Assembly: GCA_016293535.1 (NCBI GenBank) | Contig: JAEDEB010000021.1 | Span: 1-35,262, forward strand | DNA length: 35,262 nt | Reading direction: 5' to 3' | Source: Bacteroidales bacterium | Lineage (GTDB): Bacteria > Bacteroidota > Bacteroidia > Bacteroidales > UBA932 | Part shown: positions 1 to 8,096 of the stretch, one piece after another | Layout of the letters: the number at the start of each line of letters is the position of its first letter | Numbering within the stretch: the stretch's first letter is position 1 | Position numbers and translations under genes: made by a program | The notes under the pieces: model-generated | Told to the model about the DNA's origin: nothing | Databases searched by the model: none | The model's input: only the letters and a program-made list of their open reading frames with translations

Positions 1-126
1 TCTGGCCGCTATGCGGTCAGAAAGGAAGACGCACGGTTCTTTGACTATACAGCACCAGTTTACAGCACGTCGCAGATATGTTTTCTCTCCTTTCCCATCA
101 ATTCCTCCTTATCTGAGAACACATCA

Positions 127-603
127 TCAAATGACCTTCAGCATATCCGGCGGTATATAACCGGTCGCAACCCAGACAAAGTCACCCACCGATATGAGGA
201 CCCTCTTTGACTTGCTGATTCTTACCACGTTGCCTTCGATGCCGGTAAGAGGCCCGGATATTACCCTCACCCTGTCGCCCAGCTTGACTTTCGGGCGCTC
301 CTCCATGATAATCGGTGCGTCGCATCCGTCACATATCATCATGAAATACCGCATGTCCATGTCGGGAACCACCAGGGGCTGGGAGTCCATTCTGGAACGC
401 ATGTAGGTCATCAGTTGTCCCGTCTTTCTGTACGTGCGGAAGAAATCGATCCTGGAGCGTGTGGAATGTACGAAAAGCATGTTGGTTATCTTTGGTGGCA
501 CAAAGCACTCGACTCCCTCCTCACTCATCTCCTGCGCAACAGCTGTCGCCCGCAGATAACGCATGGTCAGAACATACCACTCTATGGATTCTCCTTCCTT
601 CAT
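127..603 (-). CDS. UpxY-like NusG-family transcription antiterminator
   Basis: This 158-residue protein looks like a specialised NusG paralogue (UpxY/RfaH type), which lets RNA polymerase read through long surface-polysaccharide operons. The N-terminal NGN domain (about residues 8-95) opens with the typical Trp-Tyr-Val-Leu and carries Phe-Val-His-Ser after a shortened middle. A KOW domain (about 106-158) starts at Leu-Gly-Asp-Arg-Val-Arg-Val and includes Gly-Pro-Leu-Thr-Gly-Ile-Glu-Gly. UpxY proteins are usually around 170-190 residues, so this one is short in the NGN loop before the FVHS strand. The ATG at 603 is the first in frame and gives a natural NGN start. It is transcribed leftwards, away from the SusC operon, so its usual partners (capsule genes) would lie outside the window. 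The family assignment is firm; the capsule role is inferred. Confidence 0.85.
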   Translation of the reverse strand: MKEGESIEWYVLTMRYLRATAVAQEMSEEGVECFVPPKITNMLFVHSTRSRIDFFRTYRKTGQLMTYMRSRMDSQPLVVPDMDMRYFMMICDGCDAPIIMEERPKVKLGDRVRVISGPLTGIEGNVVRISKSKRVLISVGDFVWVATGYIPPDMLKVI

Positions 604-646
604 GCACTTACAGTCAGTTACCAGGTCATTAATTTGATATATCTCA

Positions 647-654
647 CAAAGTTA
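647..654 (-). promoter_or_regulatory. Candidate -7 element for the UpxY-like gene
   Basis: Read on the minus strand the bases are TAACTTTG, a match to the Bacteroidetes -7 consensus TAnnTTTG. It lies 43 bases before the ATG at 603, predicting a 5' leader of about 35-40 nucleotides. I see no clean TTTG at -33, where the sequence instead runs into the hairpin at 675-703. Confidence 0.4.
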
Positions 655-674
655 CTCTTTTTCAGCGAGCCGCT

Positions 675-703
675 GTCAGAAAATCTTATAAAAGATTTCT
701 GAC
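675..703. promoter_or_regulatory. Inverted repeat just upstream of the UpxY-like promoter
   Basis: GTCAGAAA and TTTCTGAC form an 8-bp outer stem. After one bulged A, TCTT pairs with AAGA around an ATAA loop. There is no T-run of terminator quality on either side. Relative to the candidate promoter it covers about -35 to -63, which would fit an operator, but no regulator is known. Confidence 0.4.
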
Positions 704-1029
704 CCTTGAATTTTTGCCCACGCCCGACTCTGGCTCCCAATGTCCTTGCTTGTGTCGCCCGCTACGTGCGCACGCCACCGGTTGATCTTGACGATGGCAA
801 AAATAAGTTGAAAACCAGGTGGAGGGGGAGAGGAGAATGTAATTTTTTATCAGGCGTTTTCCGGGTTATTTTGTATTATCTATCGGGTTATCATGGATTA
901 ATTCCAATACTGATTAATCGTTGTTAACGTATTAAAATTCCCGCTTAAAACCCATTAAATGCCCATTTTTGCCTTCTTTGGCCCTGGCTGGTTATCGTTA
1001 ACCCGAATGAAAATAATTTTACAGAAGTT

Positions 1030-1060
1030 TTTGGATTTTATGAAATTGAACTTACATTTG
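1030..1060 (+). promoter_or_regulatory. Bacteroidetes-type promoter for surface operon A
   Basis: TTTG (1030-1033) is followed after 19 bases by TACATTTG (1053-1060), an exact match to TAnnTTTG. The same 19-bp spacing occurs in the tRNA-Lys promoter at 35120-35150. Transcription would begin near 1067, giving a leader of about 180 nucleotides before the susC ATG at 1245. Confidence 0.65.
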
Positions 1061-1244
1061 TATCGGAAAAATGAGTTTATGCGAGATTTTTGGTTAATCG
1101 GTTTATCTGAAAACTGTTCGACAGTTGTCCATGTCGGCATTTTTTTAAAGTTGGATAGGTTAATCGTTTAACAACTTGATTTCCAGCACGATGCTTTTGA
1201 AAACTGCAAAACCCACTATAAACTACAAACCAACACCATTCATT

Positions 1245-4200
1245 ATGAAGATCTTTTCCTACTTCAAGCAGTGGAGCGGAATTCTGGCAGGCCTGGTCCT
1301 GATGGCCATGCCTCTCACCGCTTCTGCTGCGCAGGTTGTTGCCGGTGACGGCAACGTTATCGTTCAGGGAAAGGTTGTGGATGAGGGTGGAAATCCAGTC
1401 CCGGGGGCAATCCTCGTGGTGGAGTCCAACTCCTTCTACAATGCCATGACTGACGAGAACGGTGCCTACAGTATCGAGGTGCCTAAAGGATCAAAGGTTT
1501 CGGTGAGTTGCATAGGCTTTGTCGCCTTCAGTTTCACCGCGAACTCGGTAACCCAGAACGTCACCCTGATGTCCGACATGCAGAGTCTTGACGAGTCTGT
1601 CGTGGTCGGTTACGGTACTCAGAAGAAGGCCAACCTCACCGGTGCCATTGCGGTCATCAGCGAGAAGGCCATCTCCGCAACGACTACCAATGACCTTGTG
1701 ACCAAACTCCAGGGTAAGGTTGCCGGTCTTAACATCCGTAACAATTCCGGTACTCCCGGCAGTTACGACAACAACATCAATGTGCGCGGTTTCGGTGCGC
1801 CTCTCTATGTAATTGACGGTATCAACCGTACAGCGGCAGATTTCAACCGTCTCAACTCCGAGGACATCGAGAGCATTTCCGTCCTCAAGGATGCGTCCGC
1901 GGCTATCTACGGTCTCAATGCTGCCAACGGTGTCATAATCGTCACCACAAAGAAGGGCAACGACGTAGGCCGCGCCCGTTTCCAGTTCAATGCGAACGTC
2001 GGTTTCTCCTCTCCTACAGATCAGGTGGAGATGGCTGATGCATACACCTATTTCTATCTCCGCAACGCCGCGAACATCAATTCCGGCATGGAACCGTTCA
2101 TCACTCCTGAGGAACTCGAAAAATGGAAGTCAGGGGAGTATACCGGAACCAACTGGTATGACGAGGTGTTCAAGAAGAATGCAATCCGTCAGGAGTACAG
2201 CGTTTCCGCAGACGGCGGCAGCGAAAGGGTGCAGTACTATTTCAATGTCAACTACACTGCGGACAACGGTCTTCTCAAGTCCGGTGACCTCTATTACAAC
2301 AAGTGGAACTTCCGTTCGAACGTGACCGCGAAGCTCACTGACGGCCTCAAGGCTGCCGTGAAGGTGTCCGGATACATTGACGAAAGCGAGTCTCCTACTT
2401 CGAATTTCTTCAACATCTGGAGAGGAACCGTGAACTCGCTTCCTTACAAGCCGGTTTATGCCGACCCTGAAGAGACTATGTACAACAGTGTCAAGGATGG
2501 CCAGTCCTACAACCCTGTTGCTCTCTCATACTCTGAGAATACCGGCTACAACCGTACAAGGCACACTTCGGTCAATACGACCTTCAATCTCGAATGGAAT
2601 CCTACTTTCTGCAGGGACTTCACCCTTTCTGGAACAGTCGCTTATGACAAGCGCCTTACTCACGGCAAAACCCTGAAGAAGAACTGGACGATGTACACCT
2701 ATGACGAGGCCAATGAAACCTATGTCGGCGAGGACTGGAATCCTATCGCGAAGATCACTTCGTCATACAACAATATCAGTTACATAACGACCCAGGTCCA
2801 GGCCAAGTACAACAAGCTCTTTGCGGATGCCCACAACTTCGGTGCACAGTTCATATTCGAAACAAGGGCTTCGGACAACGACTATGATTCCATAGAGAAG
2901 TTCTACGATTTCTATTCCAACGACCAGCTCGACTACGCCAGCAACAACGATGCGAAGGCTGCCGGAAACGAAATCAAGACCCGCAACATGTCCTTCGTCG
3001 GCCGTCTCAATTACGATTACCGCGGACGTTATCTCATCGAGCTTGCAGCCCGTTATGACGGTTCATACCGCTATTCTCCTAAGGTACGCTGGGGTTTCTT
3101 CCCTGTAGTGTCCCTGGGTTGGAGAATTTCCGAGGAGAACTGGATGAAGGGCGCTTCCGACTGGCTTTCAAACCTCAAGATCCGTGCATCCCTCGGACAG
3201 ATCGGCTATGATACGGGAGATCCTTTCCAGTATATCGCAGGATTCTCGACCTCCGGCGGAGGATGGTATGAGTTCTCAGAGGGCAAGACCACGACAGGTG
3301 TTGCAACCCCTGCACTCGTAAACGAGACAATGACATGGACCAAGAACACCATTGCGGACATAGGTGTAGACCTGAGTTTCCTCGACAACAGGATTTCCGT
3401 CACGGCTGACATCTTCCGCAGGGACAAGACAGGCATTCTTGCATACAGGAGCGTCTCCCTGCCGAATACCTTCGGAGCGACCTTCCCGCAGGAGAACCTC
3501 AACAGCAACCGTACCCACGGTTTCGACCTTGCCGTCGGTTATCAGGACCGCGTGGATGACTATTTCTTCAGCATCAGCGGAAACGTGACCTGGGCCCGTA
3601 CGATGAACCGCTACCTCGAGGGAGCGAATTACCTCAACTCCTGGTCCAACTACCGCAACAACATGACAAACCGCTATTCGGACATTGCCTGGGTTTACCA
3701 CGTGATAGGGCAGTTCGAAAGTCAGGAGGAAATCGACAACTACGCGCTTTACAGCGTTTCGAGGGGACAGCAGTATGTCCAGCCTGGAGACTGGAAGTAC
3801 GAGGATGTCAACGGTGACGGTGTCATCGACGGCGACGACATGCGTCCTATTTCCCTCTCCAACGGCGCAAGCCCTCACTGGAACTTCGGTCTCACCCTCA
3901 GCGGAAGCTGGCGCGGTCTGGACTACAACATCCTGCTCCAGGGTGCTGCCGGTTTCAAGACCTACCACGACCTGACCTATACGACCCCGTTCTGGCAGGA
4001 GTCCAACATTCCTACCTATTACTTGGATAGCTGGCACCACGAAGATCCTTATGATGCTTCGAGCCCGTGGGTAAAGGGTTCCCTCCCTTCAGTGAGGACC
4101 AATACTTTCGCCCCTTACCTCAACCAGTATCAGAGCACTGCTTCCTATATGGACTGCTCCTATGTCCGACTCAAGAACGTGGAAATCGGATACACTTTCA

Positions 4201-4388
4201 ATCAGCAGGCTCTCCGCAAGGCCAAAATCGAGAAGATAAGGCTCTTCGTCAGCGGAAACAACCTTCTGACTCTCTGCAACAAGTACGCGAAGGCCTACGA
4301 CCCTGAGGTTACGGCCGGATCTGCAAATACCGGATGGGTATATCCTCTCTCGAGGACATGGAACGTCGGTATCAACCTCAATTTCTAA
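1245..4388 (+). CDS. SusC/RagA-family TonB-dependent outer-membrane transporter (operon A)
   Basis: This is the outer-membrane channel of a SusCD pair: a 22-strand TonB-dependent barrel that imports a ligand captured by the SusD lid. I start it at the ATG at 1245, which gives a classical signal peptide ending Thr-Ala-Ser-Ala-Ala and 1,047 residues; upstream starts at 1176 (TTG) and 1191 (ATG) would add an unlikely extension. A carboxypeptidase-regulatory-like domain spans about 38-110, a TonB-box-like segment about 117-125 (Val-Val-Val-Gly-Tyr-Gly), and the plug about 125-240. The plug contains the family signature Val-Leu-Lys-Asp-Ala-Ser-Ala-Ala-Ile-Tyr-Gly. The barrel runs to the terminal Phe, the usual BAM signal. 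The plug loop before Leu-Tyr-Val-Ile-Asp-Gly is shorter than in most SusC proteins. The susD gene follows after 12 bases. The substrate cannot be deduced. Confidence 0.95.
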   Translation: MKIFSYFKQWSGILAGLVLMAMPLTASAAQVVAGDGNVIVQGKVVDEGGNPVPGAILVVESNSFYNAMTDENGAYSIEVPKGSKVSVSCIGFVAFSFTANSVTQNVTLMSDMQSLDESVVVGYGTQKKANLTGAIAVISEKAISATTTNDLVTKLQGKVAGLNIRNNSGTPGSYDNNINVRGFGAPLYVIDGINRTAADFNRLNSEDIESISVLKDASAAIYGLNAANGVIIVTTKKGNDVGRARFQFNANVGFSSPTDQVEMADAYTYFYLRNAANINSGMEPFITPEELEKWKSGEYTGTNWYDEVFKKNAIRQEYSVSADGGSERVQYYFNVNYTADNGLLKSGDLYYNKWNFRSNVTAKLTDGLKAAVKVSGYIDESESPTSNFFNIWRGTVNSLPYKPVYADPEETMYNSVKDGQSYNPVALSYSENTGYNRTRHTSVNTTFNLEWNPTFCRDFTLSGTVAYDKRLTHGKTLKKNWTMYTYDEANETYVGEDWNPIAKITSSYNNISYITTQVQAKYNKLFADAHNFGAQFIFETRASDNDYDSIEKFYDFYSNDQLDYASNNDAKAAGNEIKTRNMSFVGRLNYDYRGRYLIELAARYDGSYRYSPKVRWGFFPVVSLGWRISEENWMKGASDWLSNLKIRASLGQIGYDTGDPFQYIAGFSTSGGGWYEFSEGKTTTGVATPALVNETMTWTKNTIADIGVDLSFLDNRISVTADIFRRDKTGILAYRSVSLPNTFGATFPQENLNSNRTHGFDLAVGYQDRVDDYFFSISGNVTWARTMNRYLEGANYLNSWSNYRNNMTNRYSDIAWVYHVIGQFESQEEIDNYALYSVSRGQQYVQPGDWKYEDVNGDGVIDGDDMRPISLSNGASPHWNFGLTLSGSWRGLDYNILLQGAAGFKTYHDLTYTTPFWQESNIPTYYLDSWHHEDPYDASSPWVKGSLPSVRTNTFAPYLNQYQSTASYMDCSYVRLKNVEIGYTFNQQALRKAKIEKIRLFVSGNNLLTLCNKYAKAYDPEVTAGSANTGWVYPLSRTWNVGINLNF

Positions 4389-4400
4389 AACACGCGGGAA

Positions 4401-6305
4401 ATGAAGACTATCAAATCAATACTTTCAGGCTGCGCCGCACTTGTGATGACTGCCTCCTGCTCTTTCCTCGACGTCGATCCTACTGACAAGATTACTCCGG
4501 ACGCGATATTCGCATCCGAGGGCGGTATTGAGGCCTTCCTGGCCAATCTCTACAGCCAGCTCCCTATAGAGGACTATGCTTTCGCCCCTGCTCAGGGTTT
4601 CCTCTACAACTACGGTTCAGTCAACAACAACGGTGCATACGCTTGGAACAAGACCGATGACTGCATCGGTTCCCAGCATCAGGATGCCGGCGGTGACAGC
4701 GAGTACGACTGGTGGACCAAGGGTTATCAACTCAACAACAACGTGAACTCGTTCTTCGGATATATCGAGGATCTCAAGAATGCTTCCGAAGAGACGAAGA
4801 ATACCCTCCTTGGAGAGGCCTGGTTCGTACGCGGTCACATTTATTTCGCGCTTGCCAAAAGGTATGGCGGAGTCCCTATCATCGACAAGCTCGGCACCGC
4901 TACCGACTCTAGTTCGCTCTACATCCCTCGCAGCACCGAGGTGGAGACCTGGGACTATGTCCTGGAATGCTTCGACAAGGCGAGCGAGTATCTGGGTGAC
5001 GGCGACGGCCAGGCGCGCCGTGCCAACAAGTGGTCCGCTCTTGGCTACAAGGCAAGGGCTGCCCTCCACGCTGCATCTGTTGCAAAGTACTGGGATCAGG
5101 CTCCTCTCAGCGGCCCGGCAGTCGACCAGGCTCTGGTCGGAGGCTTCACCCCTCAGGACGTGGAGCGCTATTATACAGCCTGCTCGGATGCCTGCCGCCA
5201 GATAATCGAGTCTGAAAAGTTCTCGCTTTACCAGGCTACTCCAGACACTCCGGAGGAGGCTTCGAAGAACTTTGCCGAGCTTTTCGTCAAGCCTAACGAG
5301 GCTCTCAGTGAGTGCATGTTCATAAGGGGTTACCAGCAGGTAGGCGTAAACTTCGGCCACAATATCGACAACTGGCTCAATCCGGCCCAGACTGCCGGTG
5401 CATGGCCACATCCGGGACGTTCCAACCCTACCCTCGAGTTCGCCGAGAACTTCGAGTACTATTCCAACCCTGGCGGCTCCGGCAAGTTCGTGACCTATGA
5501 AGGTGACGCGTACGACTATCTCGGCTGGCAGGCAAGCAGGAAGTACCGTGAGTTCGACAACCCTCTCGACATGTTCGCTGACAAGGATGCCCGTCTTTCC
5601 GCAGTCACAATTCTCCCTAACTCCACCTGGAAGGGCAAGACCATCGTGATTCAGGGCGGTCTCATCACTACCGACGGCAAGCTCGTCAATGACGTGGGAA
5701 CCAAGATCGACACTCCTTACAAGGATGCGGAAGGCAATGTCTTCTATCCTTTCGGCGGAAATGCCCAGAGCCTCTTCTCGGGATTCAGCCTCAACGGAGG
5801 AAACAACACCCGCACCGGCTTCGGCTTCAAGAAGGGTCTCGATCCTGAATATGTGGCAAAGGGTGCAGACTGGAACCAGTCCACCGAGGACTTCATCGAC
5901 CTTCGCTATGCGGAGATACTCCTCAATTATGCTGAGGTTTATGCCGAGAGCGGCATCGGTGACGAGCAGATGGCCACTGACTGCCTGAACGCAACAAGGA
6001 GAAGGGCCGGCCACATGGACAGAATCGCCCCTACTCTCCAGAACGTGCTCCGCGAGCGCCGCTGCGAACTCTGCCTCGAGAACGCCCGCACCTGGGATCT
6101 TGTACGCCGTCGCGAATACCACAAGATATTTAGCAACTACCGTCGCGGTTCCCTCACTCCTATCTTCGACCTCCGTACCCACAAGTACATTTTCGTCAGG
6201 GAGTACTGCGCGAAGACCAACAATGTTACAGTTACCACGAAGCGTTATTACAAGAGTATTCCGGGCATCGCTTCCAACGGTCTCGTTCAGAACCCTCAGT
6301 GGTAA
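4401..6305 (+). CDS. SusD/RagB-family surface lipoprotein (operon A)
   Basis: This 634-residue lipoprotein is the ligand-binding lid that pairs with the preceding SusC. The signal peptide ends at a lipobox with Cys20 (Thr-Ala-Ser-Cys). Family hallmarks are an Arg-Gly-His-Ile-Tyr-Phe-Ala-Leu-Ala-Lys-Arg-Tyr-Gly-Gly-Val-Pro segment in the TPR-like core, Arg-Tyr-Ala-Glu-Ile-Leu-Leu-Asn-Tyr-Ala-Glu-Val, and the C-terminal Arg-Glu-Arg-Arg-Cys-Glu-Leu helix followed by Trp-Asp-Leu-Val-Arg. The ATG at 4401 sits 12 bases after the susC stop, so the two are co-transcribed. A long open frame on the opposite strand (4617-6326) is a compositional shadow. Confidence 0.95.
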   Translation: MKTIKSILSGCAALVMTASCSFLDVDPTDKITPDAIFASEGGIEAFLANLYSQLPIEDYAFAPAQGFLYNYGSVNNNGAYAWNKTDDCIGSQHQDAGGDSEYDWWTKGYQLNNNVNSFFGYIEDLKNASEETKNTLLGEAWFVRGHIYFALAKRYGGVPIIDKLGTATDSSSLYIPRSTEVETWDYVLECFDKASEYLGDGDGQARRANKWSALGYKARAALHAASVAKYWDQAPLSGPAVDQALVGGFTPQDVERYYTACSDACRQIIESEKFSLYQATPDTPEEASKNFAELFVKPNEALSECMFIRGYQQVGVNFGHNIDNWLNPAQTAGAWPHPGRSNPTLEFAENFEYYSNPGGSGKFVTYEGDAYDYLGWQASRKYREFDNPLDMFADKDARLSAVTILPNSTWKGKTIVIQGGLITTDGKLVNDVGTKIDTPYKDAEGNVFYPFGGNAQSLFSGFSLNGGNNTRTGFGFKKGLDPEYVAKGADWNQSTEDFIDLRYAEILLNYAEVYAESGIGDEQMATDCLNATRRRAGHMDRIAPTLQNVLRERRCELCLENARTWDLVRRREYHKIFSNYRRGSLTPIFDLRTHKYIFVREYCAKTNNVTVTTKRYYKSIPGIASNGLVQNPQW

Positions 6306-6350
6306 ATGAAACGGGGCATAACTCAAACAACATCAATGTCATTGAACAAT

Positions 6351-8063
6351 ATGAAAAGGACATCAAGATATATTGCGGCTTTCGCCGTTGCCGCTGCGGC
6401 GCTCACTTCCTGCGCTGTCGACAACTATGACGGTCCGGATGCATCCCTCTACGGTCAGGTCATCGACGCCGAGACCGGCGAGGTCATTCTCCAGGACATA
6501 GGAGCGGAAGGCTCGCAGATCGACATCATCGAAGTTAGCTGGTCACAGGATGCGTCGGTACGCAAGCTGAACTTCAAGACTGACGGAACTTACTGCGAGA
6601 AGAATATCTTCAAGGGTACTTACCGTCTTTCCACTGCGCGTGCGAACTTCTTCCCGATTGACACGACCGAGGTCAAGGTCAATGGACCTACCAAGTTCAA
6701 CATCAAGGCAATACCTTATTGCCGCGTGGAACTCGACTCCATCGTTGTCGATACGGCAAAGCATCAGGTAATCGCAAGCTTCAGGCTCGATGCCGCAACC
6801 AACGTCAAGGACGTGCGCCTTTTCTGCGACTCCAACAAGAACGTCTCCAAGAGTATGAACAACTCGGGTGACAATTCCTGCAAGATAGATATCAACAATG
6901 CGGTGAACCATGAGCAGACCTACCTGCTCAAGATGTCATCGGAGGCTCTCGAGGAAGGCGGTGAATACTACTTCAGGGTAGGAGCCCTCTCGACCGAGCC
7001 GGAGGCCAAGTACAACTATAGCCCTGCAGTTCGTCTGGGCATCCACAAGGGCTTCCGCGAGGAGGTCAAGGAACCGGGCATACTCATCGACAACTGCGAC
7101 GACCTCAACGACGGATGGGTACGGAAACTCGATGATATGTCCGTGGATACCAAGGACTATATGTACGGTTCAGGCGCCATTACAGCCCATTCGACAGCGG
7201 CTGGTGTCAGCCAGTTCTTCAGGAAGGTATACGCTACATCGGTCGATGCAAGCAGCATTCCTTTCGCTGGCGCATATCTGAGGCTCCGCCTCTATGTCGA
7301 CAAGGCGGCGAATCTGCCTCGTACCAACGCCGGACAGATCGAACTTACTTCCGGCGGCGCTGCGGACGTACAGGAAATCGCATGGACCTTCGACAAGTTC
7401 GAACTCCAGGACGGTTGGAACATGCTTTATCTCCCGTTTGCAAAGGCCGCAAAGTCCAACGGTGAATTCGACATGTCCAGGATCAACTACTTCAGAATTT
7501 ACCACGGCGCCGACGCAGGAGGTACTACGATGAAGCTTGACGAAATCCGTATCGTTTACCTGAATACTCTCGACAACTGCGATGAAGTACAGGATTTCTA
7601 TCAGTCGGCTGTCACGCTTTCGATAGATGAAAAGGACAAGAAGGAAGGTCGTGCATCCCTTGTTGCAAGCGGAGACGCTTCTAAGGTGGTGTTCTTCCAG
7701 TTCCCTTATCCTACCTCCTTCGCCGCTCCGGTAACGGTTGACAACGGTTACCTTCAGTTCAGACTCTATGTTGACGACGCCGACAAGTTCAATGCAGGCT
7801 CCGGCGGACAGATAGAGATATCTTCCAGCGGAAAGGCTGACAATAACGAACTCAGCTGGAGATTCTCCGAGATCGACAAGCTTGAAACCGGCTGGAACAC
7901 TCTCGACCTCAAGTTGTCCACAGCGAACAAGGTAGGAGGGGACATAGACCTTTCGGCTGTCAACTGGTTCAGAATCTATCAGGGAAGCCTCACGGGTGAT
8001 ATTACCCTCAAACTCGACAATATCATCTTCTACGAGGAGGGCTTCAAGCCTGAGGATGAGTAA
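6351..8063 (+). CDS. DUF3823-type lipoprotein with two tandem jelly-roll domains
   Basis: This is a probable surface lipoprotein of 570 residues. I start it at 6351, which gives a compact signal peptide with Cys21 (Leu-Thr-Ser-Cys); an ATG at 6306, directly after the susD stop, would add 15 unlikely residues. Residues about 24-115 resemble the DUF3823 N-terminal domain found beside SusD genes (Asp-Gly-Pro-Asp-Ala-Ser-Leu-Tyr-Gly-Gln-Val). An Ig/Fn3-like segment follows (about 120-232). Two homologous jelly-roll-like units lie at about 243-403 and 406-562, with matching landmarks: Asp-Asn-Cys-Asp, Arg-Leu-Tyr-Val-Asp, Gly-Gln-Ile-Glu and Phe-Arg-Ile-Tyr. Such units often bind carbohydrate, so an accessory ligand-binding role is plausible but unproven. 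Confidence 0.8.
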   Translation: MKRTSRYIAAFAVAAAALTSCAVDNYDGPDASLYGQVIDAETGEVILQDIGAEGSQIDIIEVSWSQDASVRKLNFKTDGTYCEKNIFKGTYRLSTARANFFPIDTTEVKVNGPTKFNIKAIPYCRVELDSIVVDTAKHQVIASFRLDAATNVKDVRLFCDSNKNVSKSMNNSGDNSCKIDINNAVNHEQTYLLKMSSEALEEGGEYYFRVGALSTEPEAKYNYSPAVRLGIHKGFREEVKEPGILIDNCDDLNDGWVRKLDDMSVDTKDYMYGSGAITAHSTAAGVSQFFRKVYATSVDASSIPFAGAYLRLRLYVDKAANLPRTNAGQIELTSGGAADVQEIAWTFDKFELQDGWNMLYLPFAKAAKSNGEFDMSRINYFRIYHGADAGGTTMKLDEIRIVYLNTLDNCDEVQDFYQSAVTLSIDEKDKKEGRASLVASGDASKVVFFQFPYPTSFAAPVTVDNGYLQFRLYVDDADKFNAGSGGQIEISSSGKADNNELSWRFSEIDKLETGWNTLDLKLSTANKVGGDIDLSAVNWFRIYQGSLTGDITLKLDNIIFYEEGFKPEDE

Positions 8064-8096
8064 ACTTCTGATAAAGGAAAATAAGCATATTCAATA

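Larger units (their letters stand above)
604..1244. other. Divergent intergenic region between the antiterminator gene and the first susC
   Basis: About 640 bases are AT-rich compared with the flanking genes and hold no ORF I believe. The small frames at 706-927, 955-1140 and 959-1171 have no recognisable domain and unlike codon use. The region contains a candidate leftward promoter (647-654), an imperfect hairpin (675-703), a strong rightward promoter (1030-1060) and three copies of TTAATCG (914-920, 1094-1100, 1160-1166). The predicted susC leader is about 180 nucleotides, long enough for post-transcriptional control. Confidence 0.7.

Noticed and set aside
706..927. Small plus-strand frame in the divergent intergenic region
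   Set aside because: No recognisable family, no signal, and codon use unlike the neighbouring genes.
4617..6326. A 569-codon open frame antisense to the operon A susD
   Set aside because: It mirrors a strongly supported SusD gene, is rich in Val/Leu/Ala/Glu as expected of a reverse-frame shadow, and has no domain or signal.
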